From Alphaproteobacteria bacterium (GTDB lineage: Bacteria; Pseudomonadota; Alphaproteobacteria; UBA8366; Aestuariispiraceae), in contig JANSXE010000007.1 of the NCBI GenBank assembly GCA_024743195.1, positions 152,598-216,597 of the forward strand: 64,000 nt of DNA, written 5' to 3'. How positions within the stretch are numbered: position 1 is the stretch's first letter; every line of letters begins with the position of its first letter. Below, in pieces: positions 8,140 to 17,250 of this stretch. The notes under the pieces are model-generated. The model worked only from the letters and a program-made list of their open reading frames with translations, had not been told where the DNA came from and made no database searches. The translations under genes and the position numbers were made by a program.

Positions 8140-9177
8140 TCACTTCTGCAGTTCGGTCCAGATCGCGGTGCGCAGCTTCTGCGCCTCCGGCGGGCACTCC
8201 GGCACGAAGACGCCGACGCTCGCGAACTCCTCCGGCACCTTGATTTCCGGCGCGTCCTTCATGTCAGCCGGCATGTACTGCTCCGAGCCCATGATCCCGT
8301 TGGCGTAGCGCGCGAAGGAGGAGATCAGGGCCGCATTCTCCGGATCCATGACGAAGTTCTGGAAGGCCTTCGCCATCTCCGGATTCTGCGCGTCCGACAG
8401 CACGGCGACGCTGTCCATCCAGACCGGGTAGCCGGTCTTCGGATAGCCGTAGACGACATCCGGATTCTCCAGCCGCGCGCGGAAGGTGGAGCCGTTCCAG
8501 TTCACGCTCGCCGCCCAGTCGCCGATGGCCAGCTTCTCCGTCGCGCCGTAGTCCATCGAGATCCACTTCGGCTTGGCCGCGACCAGCTTGTCGCGGACGC
8601 GCTTCAGGATTTCCTTGTCGGTGGTGCAGGCTTCGCCGCCCTCGGCCATGATGGCGATCGACATGACGTCGCTCATCTCGGGCACGACATTGACCTTGCC
8701 GACCAGTTCCTCCGGCGGGTCGAGGAAGATGTCCGCCGTGTTCGGATCGCCCGAATAGACGGCCGAGTTGACCGCCACGCCGGTCGTGCCCCACTGCCAG
8801 GGTACGGTGTAGTGACGGCCCGGATCCCAATCCACGTCGATCCAGCGCGGGTCGACATGCTTGAAGTTCTCCATCTGGTCGGGCCGGGTTTCCATCAGCA
8901 GACCGTCGCGCACATAGATCGGGATGTAGCTGGCGGACGGCACCACGATGTCGAAGCCGTGCCCGCCGGCCTTGATCTTGGTCAGCGCGGTGGTGTTGCT
9001 GTCGTAGTCGGTGATGGTGACTTCGACGTCGAACGCCTGCTCGAACTTCTCGATCAGGTCGGGGTTCGTGTAATTGCCCCAGTTGAAGATGTTCAACGTG
9101 CCCTCGGCCATCGCCGGACCGGCGGCGACCAGGGTCATGGCGGCGGCCGCGCCGATCGCCTTCACTGTCCTCGTCAT
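8140..9177 (-). CDS. PotD/PotF-type ABC transporter substrate-binding protein
   Basis: This is a 345-aa periplasmic protein. A Sec signal peptide (MTRTVKAIGAAAAMTLVAAGPAMA, cleavage after AMA) precedes the mature start EGTLNIFNWGNYTNPDLIEKF, typical of spermidine/putrescine-binding proteins. ITDYDSNTTALTKIKAGGHGFDIVVPS and WQWGTTGVAVN are further family marks. The start at 9177 is preferred over 9213 because a GGGAG lies just upstream and it gives a clean signal peptide. It is the last gene of a minus-strand operon with ATPase and two permeases. The ligand may be a polyamine or, given the aminotransferase and xsc context, another amino compound. Confidence 0.9.
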   Translation of the reverse strand: MTRTVKAIGAAAAMTLVAAGPAMAEGTLNIFNWGNYTNPDLIEKFEQAFDVEVTITDYDSNTTALTKIKAGGHGFDIVVPSASYIPIYVRDGLLMETRPDQMENFKHVDPRWIDVDWDPGRHYTVPWQWGTTGVAVNSAVYSGDPNTADIFLDPPEELVGKVNVVPEMSDVMSIAIMAEGGEACTTDKEILKRVRDKLVAAKPKWISMDYGATEKLAIGDWAASVNWNGSTFRARLENPDVVYGYPKTGYPVWMDSVAVLSDAQNPEMAKAFQNFVMDPENAALISSFARYANGIMGSEQYMPADMKDAPEIKVPEEFASVGVFVPECPPEAQKLRTAIWTELQK

Positions 9178-9235
9178 CTTTGCACTCCCTGTTTTGCGTT
9201 TGAAAACGGACACATAGGGCTCCTGGTTGAAGCGC

Positions 9236-10075
9236 TCACTCCTTGCTGCGGCTGAGGAAGAAAATGGCGGTGAGCAGCGCCACCGTAACCGCCAGCAGCG
9301 CGGTGGAGATCGCGTTGATCTCCGGCGTGATCGCGCGCCGCAGCTGCCCCAGCATATAGGTCGGCAGGGTGTCCTGTCCGGCCGATTTCACCAGTTCCGT
9401 GATCACCACATCGTCCAGCGAGATGACGAAGGCGAGCATCGCGCCGGCGACGATGCCCGGCGCCATCAGCGGCAGGGTCACCCGCCGGAAGGCCTGCCAG
9501 GGGGTCGCGTAGAGGTCGGCCGCGGCCGCCTCCAAGGTCTTGTCCATCCCTTCCAGCCGCGCCCGGATCGGCAGATAGGCGAACGGGATGCAGAAGGCCG
9601 TATGGGCCGCGATCAGATAGGCGAGGCCGGTGTAGCCCGTCGCGACCTTGATCATGGCGAAGAAGATCAGCAGCGCGACGCCGGTCACGATCTCGGGAAC
9701 CATCAGCGGCTGGTTGATCATGACATAGATGACGGTCTGGCCCTTGAAGGAGGCGGTGCGCGTGGTGCCGAGCGCCGCCAGCGTCGCCAGCGCGGTCGAG
9801 ATTCCGGATGCGAAGGCCGCGACGACGAGGCTGCGGATCGTCACCTCCTTCACCTGCTCGTTCGCCCAGGCGGACTCGTACCAGCGCCAGGAGAAGCCCT
9901 GCCACACCGCGATCGATTCCCCGGCGTTGAAGGAATAGATCATCAGAGGAAACAGCGGCGCATAGAGCGCGACGAAGCAGATCACCGCGACCGTCGCGAA
10001 CCCCGGCATGCGCTGCACGGAGAAGGGCTTGCGCGGGCGCTTCGGCCGCTCGGCGGCGCGTGCGGCGTCAGCCAT
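9236..10075 (-). CDS. PotC/PotI-type ABC transporter permease
   Basis: A 279-aa inner-membrane permease with about six transmembrane helices. The EAA-loop motif (LEAAAADLYATPWQAFRRVTLPLMAPGI, around residue 180) contacts the ATPase. The helix TVAVICFVALYAPLFPLMIYSFN and the ending AVTVALLTAIFFLSRSKE fit PotC-like subunits. Its start overlaps the 3' end of the upstream permease by 8 bp, indicating translational coupling. It works with the PotB-like, PotA-like and PotD-like proteins of the same operon. Confidence 0.9.
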   Translation of the reverse strand: MADAARAAERPKRPRKPFSVQRMPGFATVAVICFVALYAPLFPLMIYSFNAGESIAVWQGFSWRWYESAWANEQVKEVTIRSLVVAAFASGISTALATLAALGTTRTASFKGQTVIYVMINQPLMVPEIVTGVALLIFFAMIKVATGYTGLAYLIAAHTAFCIPFAYLPIRARLEGMDKTLEAAAADLYATPWQAFRRVTLPLMAPGIVAGAMLAFVISLDDVVITELVKSAGQDTLPTYMLGQLRRAITPEINAISTALLAVTVALLTAIFFLSRSKE

Positions 10076-11006
10076 GGCCCGCCCCTCCCTTATTGGCGTT
10101 CTTCACATAGACGACGAGCGCCAGCATCACCACCAGCAGCAGCGTGATCGAGAGGGCCGCGCCCAGGGGCCAGTTGCGGCCCTGGCCGAACTGCAGCTCG
10201 ATGAAGTTGCCCATCATCATGTTGCGCCCGCCGCCGAGCAGCCGCGGCGTCACATAGGCGCCGAGCGAGGGGATGAAGACCAGGATCGAGCCCGCGATCA
10301 CCCCCGGCTTCACCAGCGGCAGGATCACCTTGCGCAAGACCTGCAGGCGCGTGGCGTAGAGATCGTAGCCCGCCTCCACCAGCCGGAAGTCCAGCCGGTC
10401 CATCGCGGCGTAGAGGGGCAGAACCATCAGCGGCAGATAGACGTAGGCCATGCCGACCAGCGTCGCCCCTTCGGTGAACATCATCTGCAAGGGCGCGTCG
10501 ATCACGCCGAGCCAAAGCAGGATGCTGTTGATCACCCCCTCATTGCGGATCAGCTCCATGATCGCGAAGGTGCGGATCAGGAGATTGGTCCAGAACGGGA
10601 TCGTCACCAGGAAAAGCCACAGCGCGCGCTGTTCGCGCGGGCGGGTGGCGATGAAATAGGCGGTCGGGAAGCCCAGGACCAGCGCCAGCAGCGTCGTCAG
10701 GATCGACAGTTCCAGCGAGCGCCAGAAGATCGTCAGATGGGCGTCCGCGAGGCCCACGGTCTCGTCGAAGATGTCGCGGCTGAACAGGACCTGAAACCAG
10801 CCCTCGCCGGAGAACTTCCAGACGATCCCGCCATAATCGCCGGGCGTCAGAAAGCTGTAGACGAGCATGATGAGCAACGGGCCGCTGGCCGCGAAGGCGA
10901 GCATCGCCAGCGCCGGCGCGGACAACAGCCAATTCGCCCGCACCCGGCGCCGGGCGGCCTCGCGTTCCGCGTGCCCGTGACGGGCGTCGTCGGTCGGCTG
11001 GGCCAT
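10068..11006 (-). CDS. PotB/PotH-type ABC transporter permease
   Basis: A 312-aa inner-membrane permease. The N-terminal helix LLSAPALAMLAFAASGPLLIMLVYSFL, the family-typical NLLIRTFAIMELIRNEGVINSILLWLG and the EAA loop (VEAGYDLYATRLQVLRKVILPLVKPGVIAG) place it in the PotB/PotH group. A periplasmic insert carries VLFSRDIFDETVGLADAHL. It begins three bases after the ATPase stop and overlaps the next permease by 8 bp, so the four genes form one transcription and translation unit. Confidence 0.9.
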   Translation of the reverse strand: MAQPTDDARHGHAEREAARRRVRANWLLSAPALAMLAFAASGPLLIMLVYSFLTPGDYGGIVWKFSGEGWFQVLFSRDIFDETVGLADAHLTIFWRSLELSILTTLLALVLGFPTAYFIATRPREQRALWLFLVTIPFWTNLLIRTFAIMELIRNEGVINSILLWLGVIDAPLQMMFTEGATLVGMAYVYLPLMVLPLYAAMDRLDFRLVEAGYDLYATRLQVLRKVILPLVKPGVIAGSILVFIPSLGAYVTPRLLGGGRNMMMGNFIELQFGQGRNWPLGAALSITLLLVVMLALVVYVKNANKGGAGHG

Positions 11007-11009
11007 GGC

Positions 11010-12125
11010 TCAGTCCTTCAGCACCTGGGCGGCGCGGGCCGGGAAGGCGATGCGAACGCTGTCGCCTTCCGCCGGCGCGCGCGCCAGGCGCTCGTCGTTC
11101 TGAATGCGCGCGATGAAGCGCTCGTCGCCGCCGAGGCGCAGATGATAATGCGTGTCGGTGCCGAAATAGACCATCTGCTCAACCCGGGCGTCGAGCGCGC
11201 TCTCGCCATCAGGCGGCGCGTCGTCGGGGCCCAGAAAACGCGCGCGCTCCGGGCGGATCACCACGGTGACCGCGCCGCTGCGCGCTGCGCCCTCGGGCAG
11301 ATCGGCGGCGATCTCCACGCCGCCGGCGTCGAGCCGCAACCGCGCCGCATCGCCGTCAACGCCCAGGATTTCCGCGCGCAGGAAGTTGGTGTCGCCGATG
11401 AAGTCGGCCACGAAGCGCTCGGCCGGCCGGTCGTAGATTTCGCGCGGGCCGCCGACCTGGAGGATCTTGCCGTCCCGCATCACCGCGATGCGGTCCGACA
11501 TGGTCAGCGCCTCCTCCTGATCGTGCGTCACGAAGATGAAGGTGATGCCGGTCTCGTTCTGCAGCCGCTTGAGTTCGAGCTGCATTTCCTTGCGCAGCTT
11601 GAAGTCCAGCGCAGAGAGCGGCTCGTCGAGCAGCAGCACTTCCGGGTGCGGCGCCAGCGCCCGGGCCAGCGCCACGCGCTGCTGCTGTCCGCCGGAAATC
11701 TGGCTGGTGCGGCGCTTCTTCAGCGCCTCCATGCGCACCAGCTTCAGCATCGCGTCGACGGTCTGCTCGACCTCCGCCTTCGGTTTGCCCTGCATTTCCA
11801 GGCCGAAGCCGATGTTCTGACCGACCGTCAGATGCGGGAACAGGGCGTAACTCTGGAACACCGTGTTGACCGGCCGCTTGTTGGGCGGCAGGCCCGCGAT
11901 GTCGGTCCCGTTCAAGAAGATCTCGCCGCGGGTCGGATGCTCAAACCCGGCGAGCAGGCGCAGCAGCGTGGTCTTGCCGCAGCCCGACGGGCCCAGCAGC
12001 GTGAAGAACTCGTTCTGGCGAATGGCGACCGACACGTCGTCCAAGGCGCGCACCTCCTGATCCCCGCTTCCGAAGATCTTGGAGACGCCCGCGACATTCA
12101 CCGCGACATCCGCGGATTGGATCAT
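11010..12125 (-). CDS. PotA-type ABC transporter ATP-binding protein
   Basis: A 371-aa cytosolic ATPase that powers the adjacent permeases. Walker A is GPSGCGKTT, the signature is [15 protein letters not shown], and Walker B is [12 protein letters not shown] with the switch [18 protein letters not shown]. The C-terminal TOBE domain contains [13 protein letters not shown]. The Q-loop [22 protein letters not shown] is typical of spermidine/putrescine systems. The ATG at 12125 is chosen because an upstream TTG at 12137 would leave no room for its Shine-Dalgarno. It is the first gene of the minus-strand operon, and a perfect 16-bp palindrome sits about 115 bp upstream. Confidence 0.92.
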   Translation of the reverse strand: MIQSADVAVNVAGVSKIFGSGDQEVRALDDVSVAIRQNEFFTLLGPSGCGKTTLLRLLAGFEHPTRGEIFLNGTDIAGLPPNKRPVNTVFQSYALFPHLTVGQNIGFGLEMQGKPKAEVEQTVDAMLKLVRMEALKKRRTSQISGGQQQRVALARALAPHPEVLLLDEPLSALDFKLRKEMQLELKRLQNETGITFIFVTHDQEEALTMSDRIAVMRDGKILQVGGPREIYDRPAERFVADFIGDTNFLRAEILGVDGDAARLRLDAGGVEIAADLPEGAARSGAVTVVIRPERARFLGPDDAPPDGESALDARVEQMVYFGTDTHYHLRLGGDERFIARIQNDERLARAPAEGDSVRIAFPARAAQVLKD

Positions 12126-12239
12126 AGACTCCGACAACTCCCCCTGAGGGCCGTCGCGACGCCCCGCAGCGCCCGCAACGATCGACCTGAACTCTGGCGT
12201 TAGTGCGTGGTTCGCGTCGCGCCGCCCTCATTAGGTCGC

Positions 12240-12255
12240 AAATGTGATCACATTT
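12240..12255. promoter_or_regulatory. perfect 16-bp palindrome upstream of the first Pot operon
   Basis: AAATGTGATCACATTT is a perfect palindrome in an AT-richer patch between the first Pot operon (start 12125) and ackA. The TGTGATCACA core resembles operators of GntR-type dimers more than CRP, whose half-sites need a 6-bp spacer. It is a likely binding site controlling the minus-strand pot operon. The regulator is not identified. Confidence 0.65.
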
Positions 12256-12316
12256 CAATGAGGAATCCCGCCCACGACGCCTGCGGTCTTCGGAATAACT
12301 CCCTTTCCTGCGACAA

Positions 12317-13528
12317 TCAGCCGGGCCGCAAGGCCTCCAGGCAGGCCTGCGCGATCACCCGCTCCTCGTCGGTCGGCAGGCGATAGGCGGCGCGGTCGGA
12401 GGTCGGCCGGGTCAGCAGCGGGCCGCCGCGGGCGTTGCCGGCCGGGTCGAGCGCGAAGCCCAACCAGGCCAGTCTTTCCAACGCGGCGGCGCGGATCGGG
12501 GCCGCGTTCTCGCCGACCCCGCCGGTGAAGACCAGGGCGTCGATCCCGTCCAGCGCGGCGGCCGCCGCGGCGACCTCCTGCACCAGCCGGTCGCTATAGA
12601 GGTCAAGCGCCTCGCGTGCGGCGGGCGATCCGTCCTCCAGCAACGCCTTCATGTCGCCGGTCAGACCGGACGCGCCGTAAAGCCCGCAGCGATCGTAGAG
12701 CAGGGACTCGAGCGCCTCCGCGTCCATCCCCTCCTCCCGGATCAGATGCAGGATCACCCCCGGGTCGAGCCGGCCGGGACGGCTCGCCATCATCGCACCG
12801 TCGAGCGGGGAGAAGCCCATGCTGCTGTAGCGGCTCTCCCCGTCCATGACGCCGCACAGGCTCGCGCCCGCGCCGAGATGCGCGATCACCAGCCGCCGCG
12901 GCGGCGGCGCGCCGACAAGCGCCTCGAAGCGGGCCAGGATCGATTGGAAGCTGAGGCCATGGAAGCCGTAACGCCGAACCCCCTTATCGTGCAGCGCGCG
13001 CGGGATCGGCAGGCGCGCCCGCTCGGCCGGCAGCGTCGCGTGGAAGGCGGTGTCGAAGCAGGCAACCTGGGGAAGGCCGGGCGCCGCGGCGGCCAGCGCC
13101 TCGATCCCCGCGACATTGTGCGGCTGATGGCGCGGGGCGAAGGGGATGAAGCGCTTGCACGCGGCGATCAGGGCCGCGTCCACGCGCGCCGGCCGGTCGT
13201 AGACCCCGCCGCCATGGACGATCCGGTGGCCGGCGGCGCGGACCGGCGGCAGACCCGGCGCGGCGTCGAGCCAGCCGAGGATGCGCGCCAGCGCCGCCCG
13301 GTGGGAGGCCTCCCCCAGCGGCTCTTCGACCGAGGTCTCGCCATCGGCCAGACGGGCGGAGAACCGCGGCTCCGCACCCGTCAGGCCCGCCGCCTGTCCC
13401 GCGGCGGCGACGGCCAGACCGCCGGCGCGGTAGAGCGCGAACTTGATCGAGCTGGAGCCCGCATTGACGACCAACAGCCCGGCGTCGCCGTCCGCCGCGG
13501 CGGCTGCGTCGTCCACGGTCCCGGTCAA
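12317..13528 (-). CDS. ackA: acetate kinase
   Basis: A 403-aa cytosolic enzyme interconverting acetyl phosphate plus ADP with acetate plus ATP. The N-terminal phosphate motif LLVVNAGSSSIKFALY, the central RYGFHGLSFQSI with HLGAGASLCGV, and VFTGGVGENA near the C-terminus are the acetate/propionate kinase signatures (ASKHA fold). It follows xsc by 7 bp in the same direction. That arrangement suggests the acetyl phosphate made by Xsc is used for substrate-level phosphorylation rather than, or besides, conversion to acetyl-CoA by Pta. The first 15 or so residues are a non-conserved acidic leader. Confidence 0.94.
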   Translation of the reverse strand: MTGTVDDAAAAADGDAGLLVVNAGSSSIKFALYRAGGLAVAAAGQAAGLTGAEPRFSARLADGETSVEEPLGEASHRAALARILGWLDAAPGLPPVRAAGHRIVHGGGVYDRPARVDAALIAACKRFIPFAPRHQPHNVAGIEALAAAAPGLPQVACFDTAFHATLPAERARLPIPRALHDKGVRRYGFHGLSFQSILARFEALVGAPPPRRLVIAHLGAGASLCGVMDGESRYSSMGFSPLDGAMMASRPGRLDPGVILHLIREEGMDAEALESLLYDRCGLYGASGLTGDMKALLEDGSPAAREALDLYSDRLVQEVAAAAAALDGIDALVFTGGVGENAAPIRAAALERLAWLGFALDPAGNARGGPLLTRPTSDRAAYRLPTDEERVIAQACLEALRPG

Positions 13529-13535
13529 GCCGGCC

Positions 13536-15314
13536 TCAGGCCCCGGCCTGGGGCCGCATGTCGGCCATGGAGATTCCGGCCACCGGAACCGGCTTCTTCA
13601 TGGCGTCGCGGCGGAAGGGCTCGCCCAACTCCTGGTTCAGGATCACCTCGATGAAGGTGGTGACGCCCTCGGCCATCTGCGCCTTGACCGCGGCGTCCAG
13701 CGCGTCGGTCAGTTGCTGCATAGTCGTCGCCTGAACGCCCTTGTGGCCGCAGGCCTCCGCGATCCTGGCGTACTGCACGTCGAGGTCGAGTTCGGTGCCG
13801 ACGAAATTGTCGTCGAACCAGAGGGTCGTGTTCCGCTTCTCCGCCCCCCACTGGTAGTTGCGGAAGATCACCATCGTGATCGGCGGCCAGGGATCGCGCC
13901 CCACCGCCGTCATCTCGTTCATGGAGATGCCGAAGGCGCCGTCGCCGGCAAAGCCGACCACCGGGATGTCCGGCTTGCCGATCTTGGCCCCGACGATCGC
14001 CGGAAAGCCGTAGCCGCAGGGCCCGAACAGCCCCGGAGCCAGATACTTCCGGCCCTCCTCGAAGGTCGGATAGGCGTTGCCGATCGCGCAGTTGTTGCCG
14101 ATGTCGGAGGAGATGATCGCCTCGCGCGGGAGCGCCGCCTGGATGGCCCGCCAGGCCATGCGCGGGCTCATCCGCTCCGGATGGGCGGCCCGCGCGCGCG
14201 CGTTCCAGGTCGTGCCCGGGTCGTCGTCCTCGTGATCCATCGAGGAGAGAGCCTGCAGCCAGCGCGAGCGCGTCTCCGCGATCAGATCGCGGCGCGCCTG
14301 GCGGCCGGCGTCGCCGGCGTCGGCGGAAAGCGCCGCCAACAGCCGCTCCGCCACGCTCTTCGCATCGCCCTGGATTCCGACCGTGACCTTCTTGGTCAGC
14401 CCGATCCGGTCCGGATTGACGTCCACCTGGATCACCTTGGCGTCCTTCGGCCAATAGTCGATCCCATAGCAGGGCAGCGTCGAGAAGGGATTGAGCCGCG
14501 TGCCCAAGGCCAGGACGACGTCGGCCTTGGCGATCAGTTCCATCGCCGCCTTGGAGCCGTTATAGCCGAGCGGCCCGACCGACAGCGGATGCGAGCCCGG
14601 GAAGGCGTCGTTGTGCTGATAGCCGCAGCAGACCGGGGCGTCGAGCCGCTCCGCCAGCGCGCGCGAGGCGTCGATCGCGCCCGCCAGCACCACGCCGGCC
14701 CCGTTCAGAAGCACCGGGAACTGCGCCTCGGAGAGCAGCCGCGCGGCCTCCGCCACGCCCTTCTCGCCGCCGGCGGGACGTTCGATCTCGATGCGCTGCG
14801 GCAACTCGATGTCGATCACCTGGGTCCAGTAGTCGCGCGGCACGTTGATCTGCGCCGGCGCCGAGCCGCGCCAGGCCTTCTCGATCACCCGGTTCAGAAC
14901 CTCGGCGATGCGGGTGGGATCGCGCACTTCCTCCTGATAGCAGACCATGTCCTCGAACAGCGCCATCTGCTCGATTTCCTGGAAGCCGCCCTGGCCGATC
15001 GTCTTGTTGGCGGCCTGCGGGGTGACCAGCAGCATCGGCGTGTGGTTCCAGTAGGCGGTCTTGATCGGGGTTACGAAATTGGTGATCCCGGGACCGTTCT
15101 GGGCGATCGCCATCGCCATCTTGCCGGTCGCGCGGGTGTAGCCGTCCGCCGTCATGCCCGCATTGCACTCGTGCGCGCAGTCCCAGAAGGTGATCCCGGC
15201 CGCCGGAAACAGGTCCGACACCGGCATCATGGCCGACCCGATGATCCCGAAGGCGTGCTCGATCCCGTGCATCTGGAGGACCTTCACGAAGGCCTCCTCG
15301 GTGGTCATCTTCAT
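13536..15314 (-). CDS. xsc: sulfoacetaldehyde acetyltransferase (ThDP-dependent)
   Basis: A 592-aa ThDP enzyme that converts sulfoacetaldehyde and phosphate to acetyl phosphate and sulfite, the desulfonating step of taurine catabolism. The N-terminal Pyr domain has HGIEHAFGIIGSAMMPVSDL and the CAHECNAGMTADGY segment that separates Xsc from acetolactate synthase. The C-terminal PP domain has the ThDP/Mg motif GFAGDGAFGISMNEM followed by FRNYQWGAEKRNT. Length matches the family. It is cotranscribed with ackA. No pta, sulfite exporter or sulfite dehydrogenase is visible nearby. Confidence 0.94.
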   Translation of the reverse strand: MKMTTEEAFVKVLQMHGIEHAFGIIGSAMMPVSDLFPAAGITFWDCAHECNAGMTADGYTRATGKMAMAIAQNGPGITNFVTPIKTAYWNHTPMLLVTPQAANKTIGQGGFQEIEQMALFEDMVCYQEEVRDPTRIAEVLNRVIEKAWRGSAPAQINVPRDYWTQVIDIELPQRIEIERPAGGEKGVAEAARLLSEAQFPVLLNGAGVVLAGAIDASRALAERLDAPVCCGYQHNDAFPGSHPLSVGPLGYNGSKAAMELIAKADVVLALGTRLNPFSTLPCYGIDYWPKDAKVIQVDVNPDRIGLTKKVTVGIQGDAKSVAERLLAALSADAGDAGRQARRDLIAETRSRWLQALSSMDHEDDDPGTTWNARARAAHPERMSPRMAWRAIQAALPREAIISSDIGNNCAIGNAYPTFEEGRKYLAPGLFGPCGYGFPAIVGAKIGKPDIPVVGFAGDGAFGISMNEMTAVGRDPWPPITMVIFRNYQWGAEKRNTTLWFDDNFVGTELDLDVQYARIAEACGHKGVQATTMQQLTDALDAAVKAQMAEGVTTFIEVILNQELGEPFRRDAMKKPVPVAGISMADMRPQAGA

Positions 15315-15923
15315 GCGGCGCGCTCCCTGATTAACCAGCCCGGCGCGCGGCGCCGTCGCGCCCGCACGCCCGGGTCGTGCCCTCTAGGGTATCAGGCCGA
15401 CGGGCCGCCCGCCGTAAGAGCCAGATGCAGGCTAACATCTGGTCCACTGCTTGGGCCAGAGCGTCGCCTCACCGATCCCTGGCCCCATGCTTGGACAGCA
15501 TCTGGCCCTAGCCAAAGCGTCCCGTTGTCGGCGACCCTTTTCAAGCGCGTCGCGTGCACGGGAAAAGCGGTGTAAACTGACGTGGTTACCGCGGCGCCGC
15601 AAGCGATCGCGGCCGGCGGGTTGAGCGGAGGAGGAACCGCGCCGGCCCGTTCGGATCGGCGGGACTGCCGCAGGACTGCGGCGGAACTGCCGCGGGACTG
15701 CACCGAAATCCGTGACGTCGTGCAGTACGATGGTCGATCCGAAAACGCCTGTCGCAAGCGGTCTTTCCGAAGAGACTGTGCGACGCGACGCGGCGGCGAC
15801 GCCCCGGCTAAGGGCCAGGCCTGACGGCCCTCAGAAGCCTCAGCCGGACCCGAACAGAGAGCGGACGGCCCGTTCCGGGCCGATCCTTGGGTCAACTAGG
15901 TTCACTTGGGAGACTGAGAGATC
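15315..15923. other. 609-bp intergenic region between xsc and the second Pot operon
   Basis: No convincing gene is present; the small frames at 15582-15927 and 15392-15895 lack family resemblance or good starts. The stretch serves as promoter region for the divergent xsc-ackA and plus-strand pot genes. It contains a tandem repeat at 15662-15705 and loosely repeated CATCTGG/GGCCAGA words around 15435-15510 that could form hairpins. Confidence 0.6.
15662..15705. repeat. four tandem 11-bp repeats
   Basis: Four consecutive 11-mers follow the pattern GRACTGCCGCR: GGACTGCCGCA, GGACTGCGGCG, GAACTGCCGCG, GGACTGCACCG. The period is close to one helical turn. They lie about 220 bp upstream of the second Pot operon. 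They could be a protein-binding array or simple slippage. Confidence 0.7.
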
Positions 15924-17102
15924 ATGACGAGCTTCAGCAAGAGCCAACGCGCCTCGCGCGCGACGCAGCGCGCGGCCCGGGCGTTCACCCGACGCCAGCT
16001 TCTGAAAAGCGCGGCGGCGGCGGGCGCGGTGGTCGCCGCCGGTCCGGCGATCGTGCGCGACGCCTTTTCGTCCTCGGGCGAAATCAACATCCTGATGTGG
16101 TCGGACTATTTGCCCGAGCCTTTCATCAAATCGTTCACGGACGCGACCGGCATCACGGTGAACTACACCGGCATCGGCTCGAACGAGGAAATCATCAACA
16201 AGATGAAGGCGACGCAGGGCCAGGGCTTCGACATCGTCAGCCCGACCAACATGCGCTCGCTGCAGTGGGAGCCGTTGGAGCTCCTGCAGCCCTTCGACTA
16301 CGGCCGCATCCCCAACCTCGAGAACGTCAACCCGGCGATGCTGCAGGTCGGCGACACCGAGTGGAACTTCGCCGGCAAGGGCTCGCACTGGCTGCCGCAT
16401 ATCTGGGGCACCGAGGCGATCGGCTGGCGCATCGACCAGTGGGCGCCGGCGGACGGGATTCCGAGCTACGGCGACGTCTGGGACGACGCCAATGCGGGCA
16501 AGACCATGGGCCGGCCGCACTCGATGATGCTGGGCGCCGGGCTTTACATGGAGCGCATCGGCGAGCTTGAGGCCGGCGCGATGCGCAAGGCCTATGAGAG
16601 CGAGGAGACGATGCGCCCGATCTGGCAGAAGGTCACCGACTTCTGCGTCTCCAAGAAGGGCAACATCAAGCTGTTCTGGAACGACGCGGACACGCAGAAG
16701 AACGGCCTCCTGAACGAAGGCGTGGTCGTCGGCCAGACCTGGGACGGCCCGCCGCTGGCGATGAAGACGGACGGCGAACCGGTCACCTACCAGGCGCCGA
16801 AGGAAGGCGCACTGGCCTGGGTGGACGGCATGTCGATCCCGGTCGGGGCGGCGAATGTCGACCAGATCTACGCGTTCCTGGAGTTCGCCTTCCAGCCGCA
16901 GCCCGCGGGCGCGGCGATCGACCACCACGGCTACAACTCGGCGGTCCTGGGGGCCGACGCGCACGCCGGCGACCAGTACAAGAAGAACTTCACGGAAGCC
17001 TATCCGGGCGAGGCGTTGAGCAACCTCTGGCCCTGGCCGAAGGAGCCGGTCTGGTACGCCGAGGTGCGCACCGAATACCGCAACAAGTTCGTCAACGCCT
17101 GA
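15924..17102 (+). CDS. Tat-exported PotD/PotF-type substrate-binding protein
   Basis: This is a 392-aa periplasmic binding protein. A twin-arginine signal (FTRRQLLKSAAAAGAVVAAGP, RR at residues 23-24) directs export of the folded protein. The mature part begins with GEINILMWSDYLPEPFIKSF and contains YTGIGSNEEIINKMKATQGQ and GFDIVSPTNM, typical of polyamine-binding proteins. It is longer than the Sec-exported homologue at 8140-9177 and clearly a separate paralogue. It heads the second Pot-type operon, followed by ATPase and two permeases. The ligand is unknown. Confidence 0.9.
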   Translation: MTSFSKSQRASRATQRAARAFTRRQLLKSAAAAGAVVAAGPAIVRDAFSSSGEINILMWSDYLPEPFIKSFTDATGITVNYTGIGSNEEIINKMKATQGQGFDIVSPTNMRSLQWEPLELLQPFDYGRIPNLENVNPAMLQVGDTEWNFAGKGSHWLPHIWGTEAIGWRIDQWAPADGIPSYGDVWDDANAGKTMGRPHSMMLGAGLYMERIGELEAGAMRKAYESEETMRPIWQKVTDFCVSKKGNIKLFWNDADTQKNGLLNEGVVVGQTWDGPPLAMKTDGEPVTYQAPKEGALAWVDGMSIPVGAANVDQIYAFLEFAFQPQPAGAAIDHHGYNSAVLGADAHAGDQYKKNFTEAYPGEALSNLWPWPKEPVWYAEVRTEYRNKFVNA

Positions 17103-17250
17103 TCCGGGCGGGCGGCCCGACGCGGCCGCACGGCGATCTGGGGCCGGGCGCACTCGGGGGAGGCGCCCGGTCCCGCGGCCGCTTTCGTGAAGGGTCGCCC
17201 GTGCGGCGGCCCCTCGCCTTTCGCTCCCCCGCAGCGTTCGGAGCCGACGC

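Noticed and set aside
10008..12203. Very long plus-strand open frame opposite the Pot genes
   Set aside because: It is the complement of clear ABC transporter genes; its translation is Arg/His/Asp-rich low-complexity sequence typical of shadow frames in high-GC DNA.
15582..15927. Short plus-strand frames upstream of the second Pot operon
   Set aside because: They span the tandem repeats, have no recognisable domain and no convincing ribosome-binding site.
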